From positions 106,798-162,824 of the forward strand of contig JAVHLM010000015.1 in assembly GCA_031082125.1 (NCBI GenBank): a DNA stretch of 56,027 nucleotides, in the 5' to 3' direction. Of this stretch, positions 43,701 to 51,800 are shown in pieces (the first letter of the stretch is position 1; each line of letters begins with the position of its first letter). Below the pieces are notes generated by a model. It did not search any database, was not told the DNA's origin, and saw only the letters and a program-made list of their open reading frames with translations. Position numbers and translations under genes: made by a program. The DNA comes from Candidatus Eremiobacterota bacterium. GTDB taxonomy: Bacteria; Vulcanimicrobiota; CADAWZ01; Ess09-12.

Positions 43701-44667
43701 TCTCCAGTATTACCCGGCCAGGGAGGCCCTCTATATTTTCCTCGTGGACAGGGCCCGCTTTTCCATAAGAAAAGTGGAAGTGCCCCGTGAGCAGCTTTAT
43801 TCACTCGTGAGGCAGTTCAGGGAGGAACTCTTCTCGCGCCGTCACGGTGCCTTCCCGGGGAAGAGCCGTGCTCACCTTTACCGTTATCTCCTTGCGCCTG
43901 TGAAGGATGAGATAGCAAAGAAGAAACAGCTTGAAGTGATCCCCGGCGGCCTCCTATGGTACATTCCCTTTGAAGTGCTTGGCGATGAGGGAAAACCGAG
44001 TCTCATCGAGGAAATTTCGGTAGGATACCTCTATTCTTCAGATATAACAAAGCTTTTTGGCGCATCAAAAGGAGCATCTGTTTCACCTTCAAGCCTCCTC
44101 GCCTTTGGGGCTCCCGCTGGATCTGATGTGCCCTCGTCACTCCAGGAGGTGCAGGATATCGGAAAGATTTTCAGCTCTTCCAGGATCTACCATGGCAGCG
44201 AGGCAACAAAGGAGCGCTTCACAAGGGAGGCACCCTCGGCTTCGATTATACACCTTGCCACTCACAGCAGCCTCAACAGAGATGATATCAATAAGTCATA
44301 TATCCAGTTCTCAGGAGGCGAGGGAAAGCTCTACCTCGGAGACATATATGGGCTCCAGGTTCCCGGGGCGTCAATAGTGGTCCTCAGTTCGTGCGAGAGC
44401 GCCCTGGGGGATGAGAACCCGGGGAGGGAATATGCAAGCCTTGCATCGGCCTTCGCCATCGCGGGAAGCCCCTCGGTAATCGCTTCTCTCTGGCGGGTAG
44501 AGGACAAGGGAACGGCTCTCCTGTTCAGGGAGTTCTATTCGGGCCTCAAGGAAGGCCTTGGCAGGTCAGAGGCCCTCAGGAGGGCGAAGATATCACTGAT
44601 GGGCAAAAAAGACACGGCCTCCCCCTTTTACTGGGCAGGTTTCATCCTGTTGGGCGACTGGCGCTGA
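40798..44667 (+). CDS. Secreted TPR-CHAT caspase-like protease
   Basis: A 1289-residue protein with a signal peptide (cleavage near PLQAG). Residues about 35-860 form a TPR array of some 18-20 helix pairs (for example DALEYYDKAIAFNEGD, EAITYYGKARELFMQGG). A coiled linker (about 880-950) leads to a C-terminal CHAT domain (about 990-1285) with the catalytic dyad His1156 (IIHLATHSS) and Cys1199 (VVLSSCESALGD), then the conserved FAIAGSPSVIASLWRVED and a final YWAGFILLGDW. CHAT proteases such as Craspase are switched on by partners docking on the TPRs; most are cytoplasmic, but this one has an export signal. Small secreted zinc-finger paralogues lie on both sides. The ATG at 40798 has an AGGTGAGA site. 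Confidence 0.9.
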   Translation: MVKRVFLEGIILFLILAGMAPLQAGEPAGGLEKGILCLKKSQYAECRRELDGAIRIARGKKDRAAEAKALLWRARLSFELCLYDSLFRDASDAERIFTAMGNSEGIASGRILTAWYYLSKDRRAEAWKVLEEVSGLKDSSPENAADYYLLRGRLLIAREAYDMAGKNFEEASKRAAACGDRERSLLAALGAARLASAEKKFEKAHQACTTAMDDARESGRPYLAALLLQAQAEVSRAENRTDEAMVDFFSAAVMFENLGNKGKAAQVNLQLADLFQGLSRWDKATLYGRKALSLYQSSHDYYGTLISCYALISQIYTTEDKSGLEPLLAQMREASARCTDPRDRAWEKQLEGNFTAYLKNDRIASLSLYKESVDLYRACGDKRGLLKSLMAEAGVLSFLARYNQAIKLYREALALSTSLPPLPEGDDREFFHFQSPGAISAKIGDTLLMQSMYRDALEYYDKAIAFNEGDTHTFDRIQNRFGAIIVSIATYDLERAEKDIRTSLSEIKTLTKPPQRAVSYYLISTALSMSRSSQGIKGYSRFTSMKESVSGELMKKIFSDPLLREQVLSGYRDWIAYAHEKKSKLDEGMAHLFLGFFYFSGGRNDEAITYYGKARELFMQGGAPMWEQMGYIYMSQLYMEEGKKREALRLLKEAVSSKGPGLQPDMKMSFLCTMAALARDIEGPEKALHYYREALDEAKKQQNPRLVPHILVGMSNKYHEMGNYQESSRCSNEALSLLKESGSRMIAALASFYLGRDAEALGRDEEAIAFYRRAMDGFRAIGSIYDERDTVLKLGGLLEKKGSASEALALYREMIKELSDMTRRDLTGQKAGRGDAQVKELFERTLAILIKNGKYDEALSCFNLSATFDVAGNIDLVKFSKNDEKLKKLLERMQSLGSAMKTIQSDLENVDDKKRTDFLSGILAKTRQEFFAVINEIREKNPDYEQFLSMQGADLAALQPIIPQDTLLLQYYPAREALYIFLVDRARFSIRKVEVPREQLYSLVRQFREELFSRRHGAFPGKSRAHLYRYLLAPVKDEIAKKKQLEVIPGGLLWYIPFEVLGDEGKPSLIEEISVGYLYSSDITKLFGASKGASVSPSSLLAFGAPAGSDVPSSLQEVQDIGKIFSSSRIYHGSEATKERFTREAPSASIIHLATHSSLNRDDINKSYIQFSGGEGKLYLGDIYGLQVPGASIVVLSSCESALGDENPGREYASLASAFAIAGSPSVIASLWRVEDKGTALLFREFYSGLKEGLGRSEALRRAKISLMGKKDTASPFYWAGFILLGDWR

Positions 44668-44725
44668 AGAGGAGGGAGGGAGAGGCGGTGAAAGGGAGAA
44701 TAGGTGAAATGAGGAGGTGATTGTC

Positions 44726-45163
44726 ATGGTGAAATTGTTCCACAGGTATGGCCTGATTCTGATTCTTCTCGCAGTCCTTGCAGGGGCTCTGATCTTCTCT
44801 CTCAATGGTGCTGCCGCGAAGGGAAAATCCCCCGCGGTCTTTATCAACAGCGCGGCTTCCGCCATTGTTCCCGTTGAGTCAGGGGGCTCCCTTTTCCTTC
44901 CCCTCAACTTTCCCCTCGAGGAGGGGAAGAGCACATGGACTGTCACCCTTGACTATAACAAGGAGAAAGGGACCGTCAATGTGCAGAAATCCCTGGCAAA
45001 GGAGAAGCTCCGAGGTGACACGAAATGCTCGCGCTGCGGCGGTTCCGGCAAGTGCCAGTCCTGCTACCCCGCGGGGTCAGGCAAGAGCATCAATGACGGT
45101 GTCTGCAACGGTTGCGACGGAAACGGGAAATGCTTTTACTGCAACGGTGCGGGAAGCTATTGA
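44726..45163 (+). CDS. Secreted zinc-finger protein (paralogue 2)
   Basis: A 145-residue protein with the same plan as the one at 40313: signal or anchor helix (about 8-33), beta domain with ESGGSLFLPLNFPLEEGKS, and a double Cys-rich finger (CSRCGGSGKCQSCYPAGSG, CNGCDGNGKCFYCNGAG). The two share long identical blocks (GKSTWTVT, KEKLRGDTKC, CYPAGSGK, NGKCFYCNG-like) but differ in the N-terminal half, so they are duplicated and diverged rather than recently copied. The ATG has a strong GAGGAGG site, 58 bases after the CHAT stop. Retention of paralogues on both sides suggests that both work with the protease. Confidence 0.82.
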   Translation: MVKLFHRYGLILILLAVLAGALIFSLNGAAAKGKSPAVFINSAASAIVPVESGGSLFLPLNFPLEEGKSTWTVTLDYNKEKGTVNVQKSLAKEKLRGDTKCSRCGGSGKCQSCYPAGSGKSINDGVCNGCDGNGKCFYCNGAGSY

Positions 45164-45204
45164 CAGGGAGTCCGGGAGCCAGAATTTGTGAGAGGTGTAC
45201 CGCA

Positions 45205-46320
45205 ATGAAAACACTCCAGTTGAACAGCCATTACTGCCAGACCTACCTTGTCGGTGAAGAGGGCTCAAGGAAGGCTATACTCATCGACCCGGTTCTGGAT
45301 GGTGTTGACTCATACCTTGCCTTCCTTGAGAAAGAAGGGCTCGCCCTCAGTCATGTTATTGACACCCATACCCATGCCGATCATATCTCCGGCGCCGCAG
45401 TCCTTGCCGACAGGACAGGCTGTCTGTACCTCATGCACAGCAGGTCGCCCGCACCCTGTGCAACCATGCGCCTTCATGACGGCTCTGAATTCAAGGTGGG
45501 GGCCCTCACCGCCAGGGTGATCCATACACCGGGTCATACCAGGGATTCCATCTGCCTGGTCTTTCCTGACAGGATTTTTACCGGCGACACGCTCTTCCTT
45601 GATGACGGCGGCGCAGGAAGGGATGACCTTCCCGGCGGTGACGCCGGGGGGCACTGGGACAGCCTGGAGAAAATCAGGGCTCTCCCGGGCCACCTGGTGG
45701 TATATCCTGCCCACGAATACAGGAACAGGAAGCCCTCGACCCTCAACGAGCAGAAGGAGCGCAATCCCCATTTCAAAAGAAGAACAAGGGAGGAGTTTAT
45801 CAGTTTTGTCGAGGACCTGAAGCTTGGCCCGGCCGACTGGATGAAGGAGGTTCTCGCCGCCAACGCCACATGCGCCCGTGATCCCGGCAAGGTATGGATT
45901 CCTGCCGATCTCCCCTCGTGCGAGGTGAAAGGCACGCTGGAGAAAAATGTCAACGAGCAGGAAGTGCTCACCCTGTCTGCCGCTGATCTCAAGGAGAAGC
46001 TTGAGAGAGGGGAGACCCCCTTTCTTCTAGATGTCCGTGAAGCCCGGGAGCTTACAGGCGGAACGGGACACCTCACCGGCATAGTGCATATCCCCATAGG
46101 ATCGCTGGCCAGGCGCCTCGGCGAGCTTGACCATGCGAAAGAGAGGGAGATTCTGACGATATGCCATTCGGGAGGAAGAGCCCACACGGCGGCGCAGATG
46201 CTTGCCCTAGCGGGGTTCCACAAGGTGAGGAAGCTGGAAGGCGGCATGATGGCCTGGCACAATGAAGGCTATACAGCGCTCTATACGGCGCCAGACCATG
46301 AAAAGTCTGCTGAAAATTAA
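45205..46320 (+). CDS. Persulfide dioxygenase-rhodanese fusion
   Basis: A 371-residue protein. Residues 1-240 form an MBL-fold ETHE1-like domain (THTHADHISGAAVL, HTPGHTRDSICLV, FTGDTLFLDDGGAGRDD, VYPAHEY), the pattern of iron persulfide dioxygenases that oxidise glutathione or other low-molecular-weight persulfide to sulfite. Residues about 260-365 are a rhodanese domain with active-site Cys320 in ICHSGGRAHTA. Such fusions (as in Burkholderia PRF and Staphylococcus CstB) couple persulfide oxidation with sulfur transfer. The ATG at 45205 has a GAGGTG site, 41 bases after the zinc-finger gene, so it may be in the same transcript. No sulfide:quinone oxidoreductase is near. Confidence 0.9.
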   Translation: MKTLQLNSHYCQTYLVGEEGSRKAILIDPVLDGVDSYLAFLEKEGLALSHVIDTHTHADHISGAAVLADRTGCLYLMHSRSPAPCATMRLHDGSEFKVGALTARVIHTPGHTRDSICLVFPDRIFTGDTLFLDDGGAGRDDLPGGDAGGHWDSLEKIRALPGHLVVYPAHEYRNRKPSTLNEQKERNPHFKRRTREEFISFVEDLKLGPADWMKEVLAANATCARDPGKVWIPADLPSCEVKGTLEKNVNEQEVLTLSAADLKEKLERGETPFLLDVREARELTGGTGHLTGIVHIPIGSLARRLGELDHAKEREILTICHSGGRAHTAAQMLALAGFHKVRKLEGGMMAWHNEGYTALYTAPDHEKSAEN

Positions 46321-46418
46321 CATTTTTTTAACACAGGGCACATATACTTCCCCGGCGCAATGATATATCATAGAGAGGGAATCTCCAGACCAAGGTGTTC
46401 CAGGGAGGATATGCTTAT

Positions 46419-47726
46419 ATGGACAGCAAGCCGATAATAAGTGGTTTTACTCCTTTGCAGGGGGCCCCGCCTCTTCAGGGCATCTCACCCCAGAAAACAC
46501 TGCCTGCAATAGAGCCGCTCCACGAGGAGACTTCGCAGGCGCCCGGCGATTCCGTCGATATCAAGCTTCCGTCGGCAAAGGCGGAAAAGACTGAGAAGCG
46601 GGAAAAACCTGCCGCGAAGGAGGTAAAGGCCGAGGCTCCCCGTGCCCCTGTCCCTTCTCCGTACGAAGTCCTTTCATCGCTCTCCCTGCCTGCAACGCAG
46701 AATGCGGTGGTAGCGGGAAGTGCAGCCAACCCCACCTCGATAGCGCTTTTTGACGAGTTCTCCGATGTGAGCAGCAAGGATGCGCCCCTCGTTGCAAGGC
46801 TGAGCCAGGAACTGGCCGCACAGCCAGGTCTTGCTCTCACGATTGAGAAGTATCTTGGCGATTCATCACACCCGATGAATATCGTGGCATCACTCCGGGA
46901 TCCGGAGAGAAGAGAAGCGGTCATCGCCGAGCTTAAGGACATGGCATCCAAGAAGCCTCTCTCAAGCGAGGAGCTCAGGACCGAAGTGGACAGGCACTTT
47001 GATCCTTCAAGGCCCCTCATGCGCTCGAATGATGCCGAGTTTAATATTGACACCGCAAGCGGCCAGAAGAAATCGGAGCTCCTCAAAGAGAAGCTTCTTG
47101 CCAGGGACAGCCTCCTTTACTCCACGGGCGACAAGCCTTCACCTGAGCAGTTCAGCGCTCTCGATGAGCATGCCGGCAGACTGAGGAAGGATATCATGCC
47201 GGCCCTTGTCAGGGAGCTCAACGCTGTCGTTGAGGGAATGCCCAGGGAGCAAGGCTATCCCGACATAAACGCGAGGGCCAAGAGAGCGGACGGCATAGTG
47301 GACAAGATCCACCGCATGAGGGAGGGAAATGACGGGAAGGCCCCGCGGCCGGATTACTGCCTCGCCGATATGCCCGATGCCGTGGGCGGGAGGATCACCG
47401 TGAGGACCCCCCAGCAACTCGAGCAGGTCATGGTGCGCCTTGAAGAGCGTTTCGGCAAGGAGAACATCCATGAGAAAGACAGCTTCTATTCAAATCCCAA
47501 GAAGAAATACAGCCCTTACCGGGTTCTCACCTACACGGTGACCGTGGACGGCGTACCCTGCGAGGTGCAGCTCACGACATTGAAAGCGAGCCTGGCGGCC
47601 GATCTCTGGCATAACACGGGCTACAAGAACCTCCATCCCGATCTTCCCAGATCCGTGCTGGACTCCCTGAGCGGGATGCAGAGGGCCGTCGCTGCAGAGG
47701 AGCACAGGCAGATCTGCTCCACCTGA
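46419..47726 (+). CDS. RelA/SpoT-like nucleotidyltransferase with long disordered N-terminus
   Basis: A 435-residue protein. Residues 1-85 are Pro/Lys/Glu-rich and probably disordered; 85-270 are helical. The C-terminal part (about 280-430) matches the alarmone-synthetase fold: RAKRADGIVDKIHRM, then MPDAVGGRITV with the metal Asp320, NPKKKYSPYRVLTYTV in place of the usual GYRSxH, and CEVQLTTLKASLA with Glu382, the second catalytic acid, ending at WHNTGYKNLHP. The catalytic Asp and Glu are kept but the GYRxxH segment is changed, so it may make (p)ppGpp, modify another target as toxSAS toxins do, or be inactive. The ATG at 46419 has a GGGAGG site. No neutralising gene is obvious, though a small unknown follows. 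Confidence 0.72.
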   Translation: MDSKPIISGFTPLQGAPPLQGISPQKTLPAIEPLHEETSQAPGDSVDIKLPSAKAEKTEKREKPAAKEVKAEAPRAPVPSPYEVLSSLSLPATQNAVVAGSAANPTSIALFDEFSDVSSKDAPLVARLSQELAAQPGLALTIEKYLGDSSHPMNIVASLRDPERREAVIAELKDMASKKPLSSEELRTEVDRHFDPSRPLMRSNDAEFNIDTASGQKKSELLKEKLLARDSLLYSTGDKPSPEQFSALDEHAGRLRKDIMPALVRELNAVVEGMPREQGYPDINARAKRADGIVDKIHRMREGNDGKAPRPDYCLADMPDAVGGRITVRTPQQLEQVMVRLEERFGKENIHEKDSFYSNPKKKYSPYRVLTYTVTVDGVPCEVQLTTLKASLAADLWHNTGYKNLHPDLPRSVLDSLSGMQRAVAAEEHRQICST

Positions 47727-47843
47727 CGCAGAGAGCGCCTGGCCAGAAACCATTGAGCGGCAAGTCCATCGGGGTTCCAGAAACTCCCGAGCTCTCTATG
47801 AACTTCAGTGGGAATAGTGTTATTATAGATAAAAGGGGAGAAT

Positions 47844-48119
47844 ATGAGTGAACCTGGCGTGAAACCACAAAAGGGATGGGTTTATGTAATAAGGCTCGGC
47901 ATGAAAGACGGTACTGCATGGTACCCCGTGATGGTGAAGGAAGGTCAGGAAGGGTGGGAAAAAGACCTTGACGAGGCCGAGCAGTACTTTGAAAAGACTT
48001 ACAAGGGCAGGGGATTCGTAACGGTCCATTATGCCGAGAATGTCTATTCCGCAGGGGTGAACGACGTGGAAAACCTCCTTGAATGGAAAGTTTTCAAAGA
48101 GAAGCATTATATCACCTAG
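47844..48119 (+). CDS. Small hypothetical protein
   Basis: A 91-residue cytoplasmic protein with a GGGGAG site. It begins PGVKPQKGWVYVIRLG and contains aromatic-rich strands (TAWYPVMVKEG, RGFVTVHYAENVYSAG) with a central acidic helix (LDEAEQYFEKTY). I do not recognise a family. It lies eight bases before the chagasin-like gene and about 115 bases after the RelA-like gene. Its size and position would suit a partner or antitoxin of the RelA-like protein, but nothing in the sequence proves it. Confidence 0.65.
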   Translation: MSEPGVKPQKGWVYVIRLGMKDGTAWYPVMVKEGQEGWEKDLDEAEQYFEKTYKGRGFVTVHYAENVYSAGVNDVENLLEWKVFKEKHYIT

Positions 48120-48127
48120 GAGGTTTT

Positions 48128-48799
48128 ATGGTCAGGGCCTTTTATCTGGCATTCCTGGCTGCAGTCATTCTTGTCCTGATGCAGGCCCTTCCTGCCGCAG
48201 CAGAAGGAGAGGGGGGAAAGCCCATGGGGAAGCCTCTTGCAGTGGAAGAGGGAAAAGAGTTCAGCATTACACTGGAATCGAAGGAAGCCGCGGGGTTCCG
48301 CTGGTTCCTGTGGAGCCCTCTCAATGAGAAGATAGTGAAGCTCGTCAGCTCGCACCCTGAGAAGGGAGCCGGAGGGCGGGAAATATGGACTTTCCGCGCC
48401 GTGGGCAGGGGAGAGACCTCCATTCATTTAAAATACGTTCGTGCCCGGCAGGACACACCAGGGGAAGATTCCACCGCCACCTTCGTGGTCTTTGTGGAGG
48501 CTTCCGAAAAGCCGCTCCAGGCCGAGGCCGGGAAAGAGTTCACCATCACGGTTCCTTCCAACGAGACGACAGGTTACAAGTGGGAGCTTGACGGCCCGCT
48601 GGATGAAAAGCTGGTTACCTTCGTGAAATCAGAGTATCTTGAGCCCCGGGATCCCAAACCGGGGGCAGGAGGCTCAGAGGCATGGACCTTCAGGGCGCAG
48701 CGGAAAGGCCTGGTGTCAATTTCCCTTAAATACGTGAGGCCCTGGGAGAAGAATAAGCCTCCTGCAAAGCAGAAGACCTTCACGATCCAGATCAGATAA
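48128..48799 (+). CDS. Secreted tandem chagasin-type (I42) protease inhibitor
   Basis: A 223-residue protein with a signal peptide (cleavage near LPAAA-EG) and two chagasin-like domains, about 35-125 and 130-223. Domain 2 has SNETTGYKWELDG for the L2 loop (NPTTGYxW in chagasin), GAGGSEAWTFRAQRKG for L4 and KYVRPWEK for L6. Domain 1 has SKEAAGFRWFLWS, GAGGREIWTFRAVGRG and KYVRARQD, with a more altered L2 and L6. Chagasins block papain-type cysteine proteases. A secreted double inhibitor may protect against outside proteases or restrain the cell's own exported ones. The ATG has an AGGAGG site. The stop lies four bases from the convergent kinase stop. Confidence 0.85.
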   Translation: MVRAFYLAFLAAVILVLMQALPAAAEGEGGKPMGKPLAVEEGKEFSITLESKEAAGFRWFLWSPLNEKIVKLVSSHPEKGAGGREIWTFRAVGRGETSIHLKYVRARQDTPGEDSTATFVVFVEASEKPLQAEAGKEFTITVPSNETTGYKWELDGPLDEKLVTFVKSEYLEPRDPKPGAGGSEAWTFRAQRKGLVSISLKYVRPWEKNKPPAKQKTFTIQIR

Positions 48800-48803
48800 C
48801 CCG

Positions 48804-51800
48804 CTAAAAATTATCGTCAAGCCTCTGGTAGTGGAGCACATGGAGGGGCTCAGTGAATTCAAGCCCGAAATTCAGGGGCAGATCAAATGGAATCTCGCTT
48901 TCGTCCATAAGCGGGAGTCCTGCAAGGGAAACGGTCTCCTCCTCGAGGCAGTCCTTCCATTTCTGGTAAATATCGCCGCTCTTTCCCTCGAGTGCCTGAA
49001 GGGCTTTTTCCGACGCGTTCCTGTCGCCCTGCAGCTTGAAGAGCACCGCCCTTCCTATAATGGCGTCGGTCAGGTCAGGTTGAAGCGAGAGGGCCTTGTT
49101 GAAATATCTTTCTGTGCCCATGACCTTTTTGAGGTGAAGGGACAGCACTCCCAGGTTATACCAGGCCCACCCCTTCTTCTCACCGGTCTCGCCGGCCTTG
49201 GACAGGCTCTCGAAGCTCTCGGCGATCTTTTTCTGCTCAAACTCTATGAGGCCCCGCTGGGTCCACCCATAGAAATCGAAGGGCACGTAATAAAGGGCCT
49301 TCACGATGCTCCGGTATGCCTCGTCAAGGTTTCCCCGCTTCCGGTACGCGGCGCCGCGGCACATCCAGGCATAACCGTTTTCAGTGTCGATCCTCAGGGC
49401 CCTCTCTGCATAGTGGAGGGCCTCGGCAAATTTCCCCCGCTTGAGGCAGAATATTCCCAGGTTGGACCAGCCCTTGGTGAAGCGGTTCTGGATATCGAGG
49501 GCTTTTCTGAAGTAGCTCTCCGAGGTTTCGTAATCGTTCACCTGGAAGCATGTGGCGCCGAGGAGGAGCCATATCTGGGGATCAAGGGGGTAATGGACAA
49601 GAAACTTCTCGAACTGGGAGAGGGCCTCGTTGTAACGGTGCATCATGTAGCAGGATATTCCTTTCCCTATCAGGCCTGGACCGTTGAGGGGATCAAGGGA
49701 GAGTATGTTCTCAAAATATTCAAGGGCCTTTTCGGGAAGGTGTGCCGTGAGGTGAAGGGCGCCGGCGCCTTTCTGCAGGTGGATGTTGTCGGCCTTAGAG
49801 GCAAGGCCGTCCTTCATCACGGTAAGGGCCTCATGGAGCTTTCCAGAGCTTGCGAGCGATCGTGCCCTCAGCTGGTGGAGCAGCACGGAGTAGTGAGTGA
49901 GGTGGTAGAGGCTTGAATAAAAGCCGATGAATTTCCCGAAATTTCCGAACTCCACGAAAATCTGGGCCTTCTTGATGGTGAGCAGGGACGATGCCGGCTT
50001 GAGCTTGATGGCTTCCTCGATAAGCCTCGTGGATTCCTTTTCATTTTTTGCCTCTATCTGAAGGTTCGCCGAGAGGTAAAGGCCGATTACGGCGGCGTTG
50101 TCCATCTCCGAGAGCTTCTTGTAAATGCGCAGGGCTTCCTGCGTCTTTCCCGAGAGCTCGTCACATTTTGCCGTCCCCAGCACCGCAAAAGGGTTTGAAG
50201 CGCTGTAGTGAAGGCTCCTTGCAAAAAATTTAGATGCCCTCTCGTGCCTTTTCAGATACACGGCCAGGATCCCCCTGAGGTTCCAGTAAAGGGCGCTCTT
50301 TTTTGAGAGGGTCCACCTGTTGATGAAATTCTCCAGGAGTTCGATGGTAAGCAGGTAAAGCTCCTCCTCCTTCTGGTTCTCTATAAGGTAGCTGAAATAT
50401 GCAAGCCATGAATAGGGGTTCTGGGGAAGGAGGCCTATCCACCGGTGATAGTAGTCTTCAAGAGTCCCCGGATCAATATCCTGAGGCGCGCTGAGAATCC
50501 TGTACTTATAGTAGCCCGGTGAATAGGGAGACATGGTGGCAAAGGTGCTGAAGCACTGCTCGGCTTTCTCATTCTTTCCCATGGTTTTCAGCAGCTTTCC
50601 CATGCATAACCAGCAGCAGGCCATGGAGGGGTCAAACTTGAGGGCCTGCTGAAAGGACTCAAGTGCCTGGTTTTCATCGCCCCTCCTCATTTTTCTGAGG
50701 CCCCGCACAAACCAGTCGCCGGCCGTTGACGGCGGTTTCGCCTCTTTCTTGAAGAGCCCTCCCAGGAACCCCTTTTTGTCCTCGCGGGCTTTTTTTGCAG
50801 CCTCGTTCTCTTTCTGCGTCACGTCCAGGAAGTTGCGGGCCTCCTGGAAGTCATCCCTGAGGAGAAGGGCCTGCTCGCAGGAAAAGCAGGTGTCGTCATA
50901 AGCTTCCGCCATTTTTTGGATGCGGGCGAGAAGATACCACAGATCTGCATCAGCCTTGATGGCTATCTTGTCCTTGAGGTGGGTGATGGCGTCATCGATA
51001 TCGCAGAAAGTAGCGAGCAGGGTGTGAGGATCGCCGTAAAGCTTTTTTTCCTCAATGGGGCGGTATCTTGTGATTGCCTGGATGATTTTTTCCTTTTCCC
51101 CGTTCCAGTAGGAAGCTGAGTCCGATATGAGGCCCGCATCCCTGTTGGAAATATCCTGCGAAAGGATCTGGGAGCATACCGAGAGCGCTTTTTTAAAATA
51201 CCCCATACTCAGGTGGATCCTTGCCATTTCCAGCATTATGGGGATATCGCTGAGGCCTTCGCTCAGTGCCTGCTTCAGGCATTGAAGTGCACGCTCGCGG
51301 AGGGTCATCTCGGCAAGGAGCCTCGCATTGCCGAGATAACCGCCGCTGAATTTCCTGTCGAGCTGGAGAGCCTTGTAATAGCTGGCGCGGGCCTTGTCAT
51401 AATTCTTGAGCTCACGGTAGTTGTTCCCTATCTTCACATTGGTTTCAGGATCCTGGGGAGAGAGGGTGAGGGCTTTCTGGTAATGGTTTATCGACTCCTG
51501 GTAAAATCCAAGACGGTACAGGGCTTCTCCCCTTGCGATCCACGCATTGACAAAGCGGGGATTGATTTCGATGGCTTTGGAGAAGCACTCATCGGCTTCC
51601 TGAACCATCTGGTACTCCAGCAGGACATTGCCTTTCTCCGTAAGGAGCTCTTCATTCTCGGGGAAAAGCGCGAGGGCCCTGTTGAAGCACTCGAGGGCTC
51701 TTTTCCTGTGGCCCATGCGGGCCAGGACCTTTCCCTTGCTGGTGAAAACCTCTGCCCTTGTAGGGTTCAGCTCTAGGGCGAAGTCAAAGCAGTTAAATGC

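Noticed and set aside
37085-48799. Idea that the VIT/vWA-CHAT region is a mobile defence island
   Set aside because: No integrase, transposase, tRNA or flanking repeats are visible, and codon use looks like that of the neighbours.
48831-49916. 361-residue plus-strand frame antisense to the kinase-TPR gene
   Set aside because: Shadow of the TPR coding frame; TPR helices read backwards give Leu/Gly-rich nonsense.
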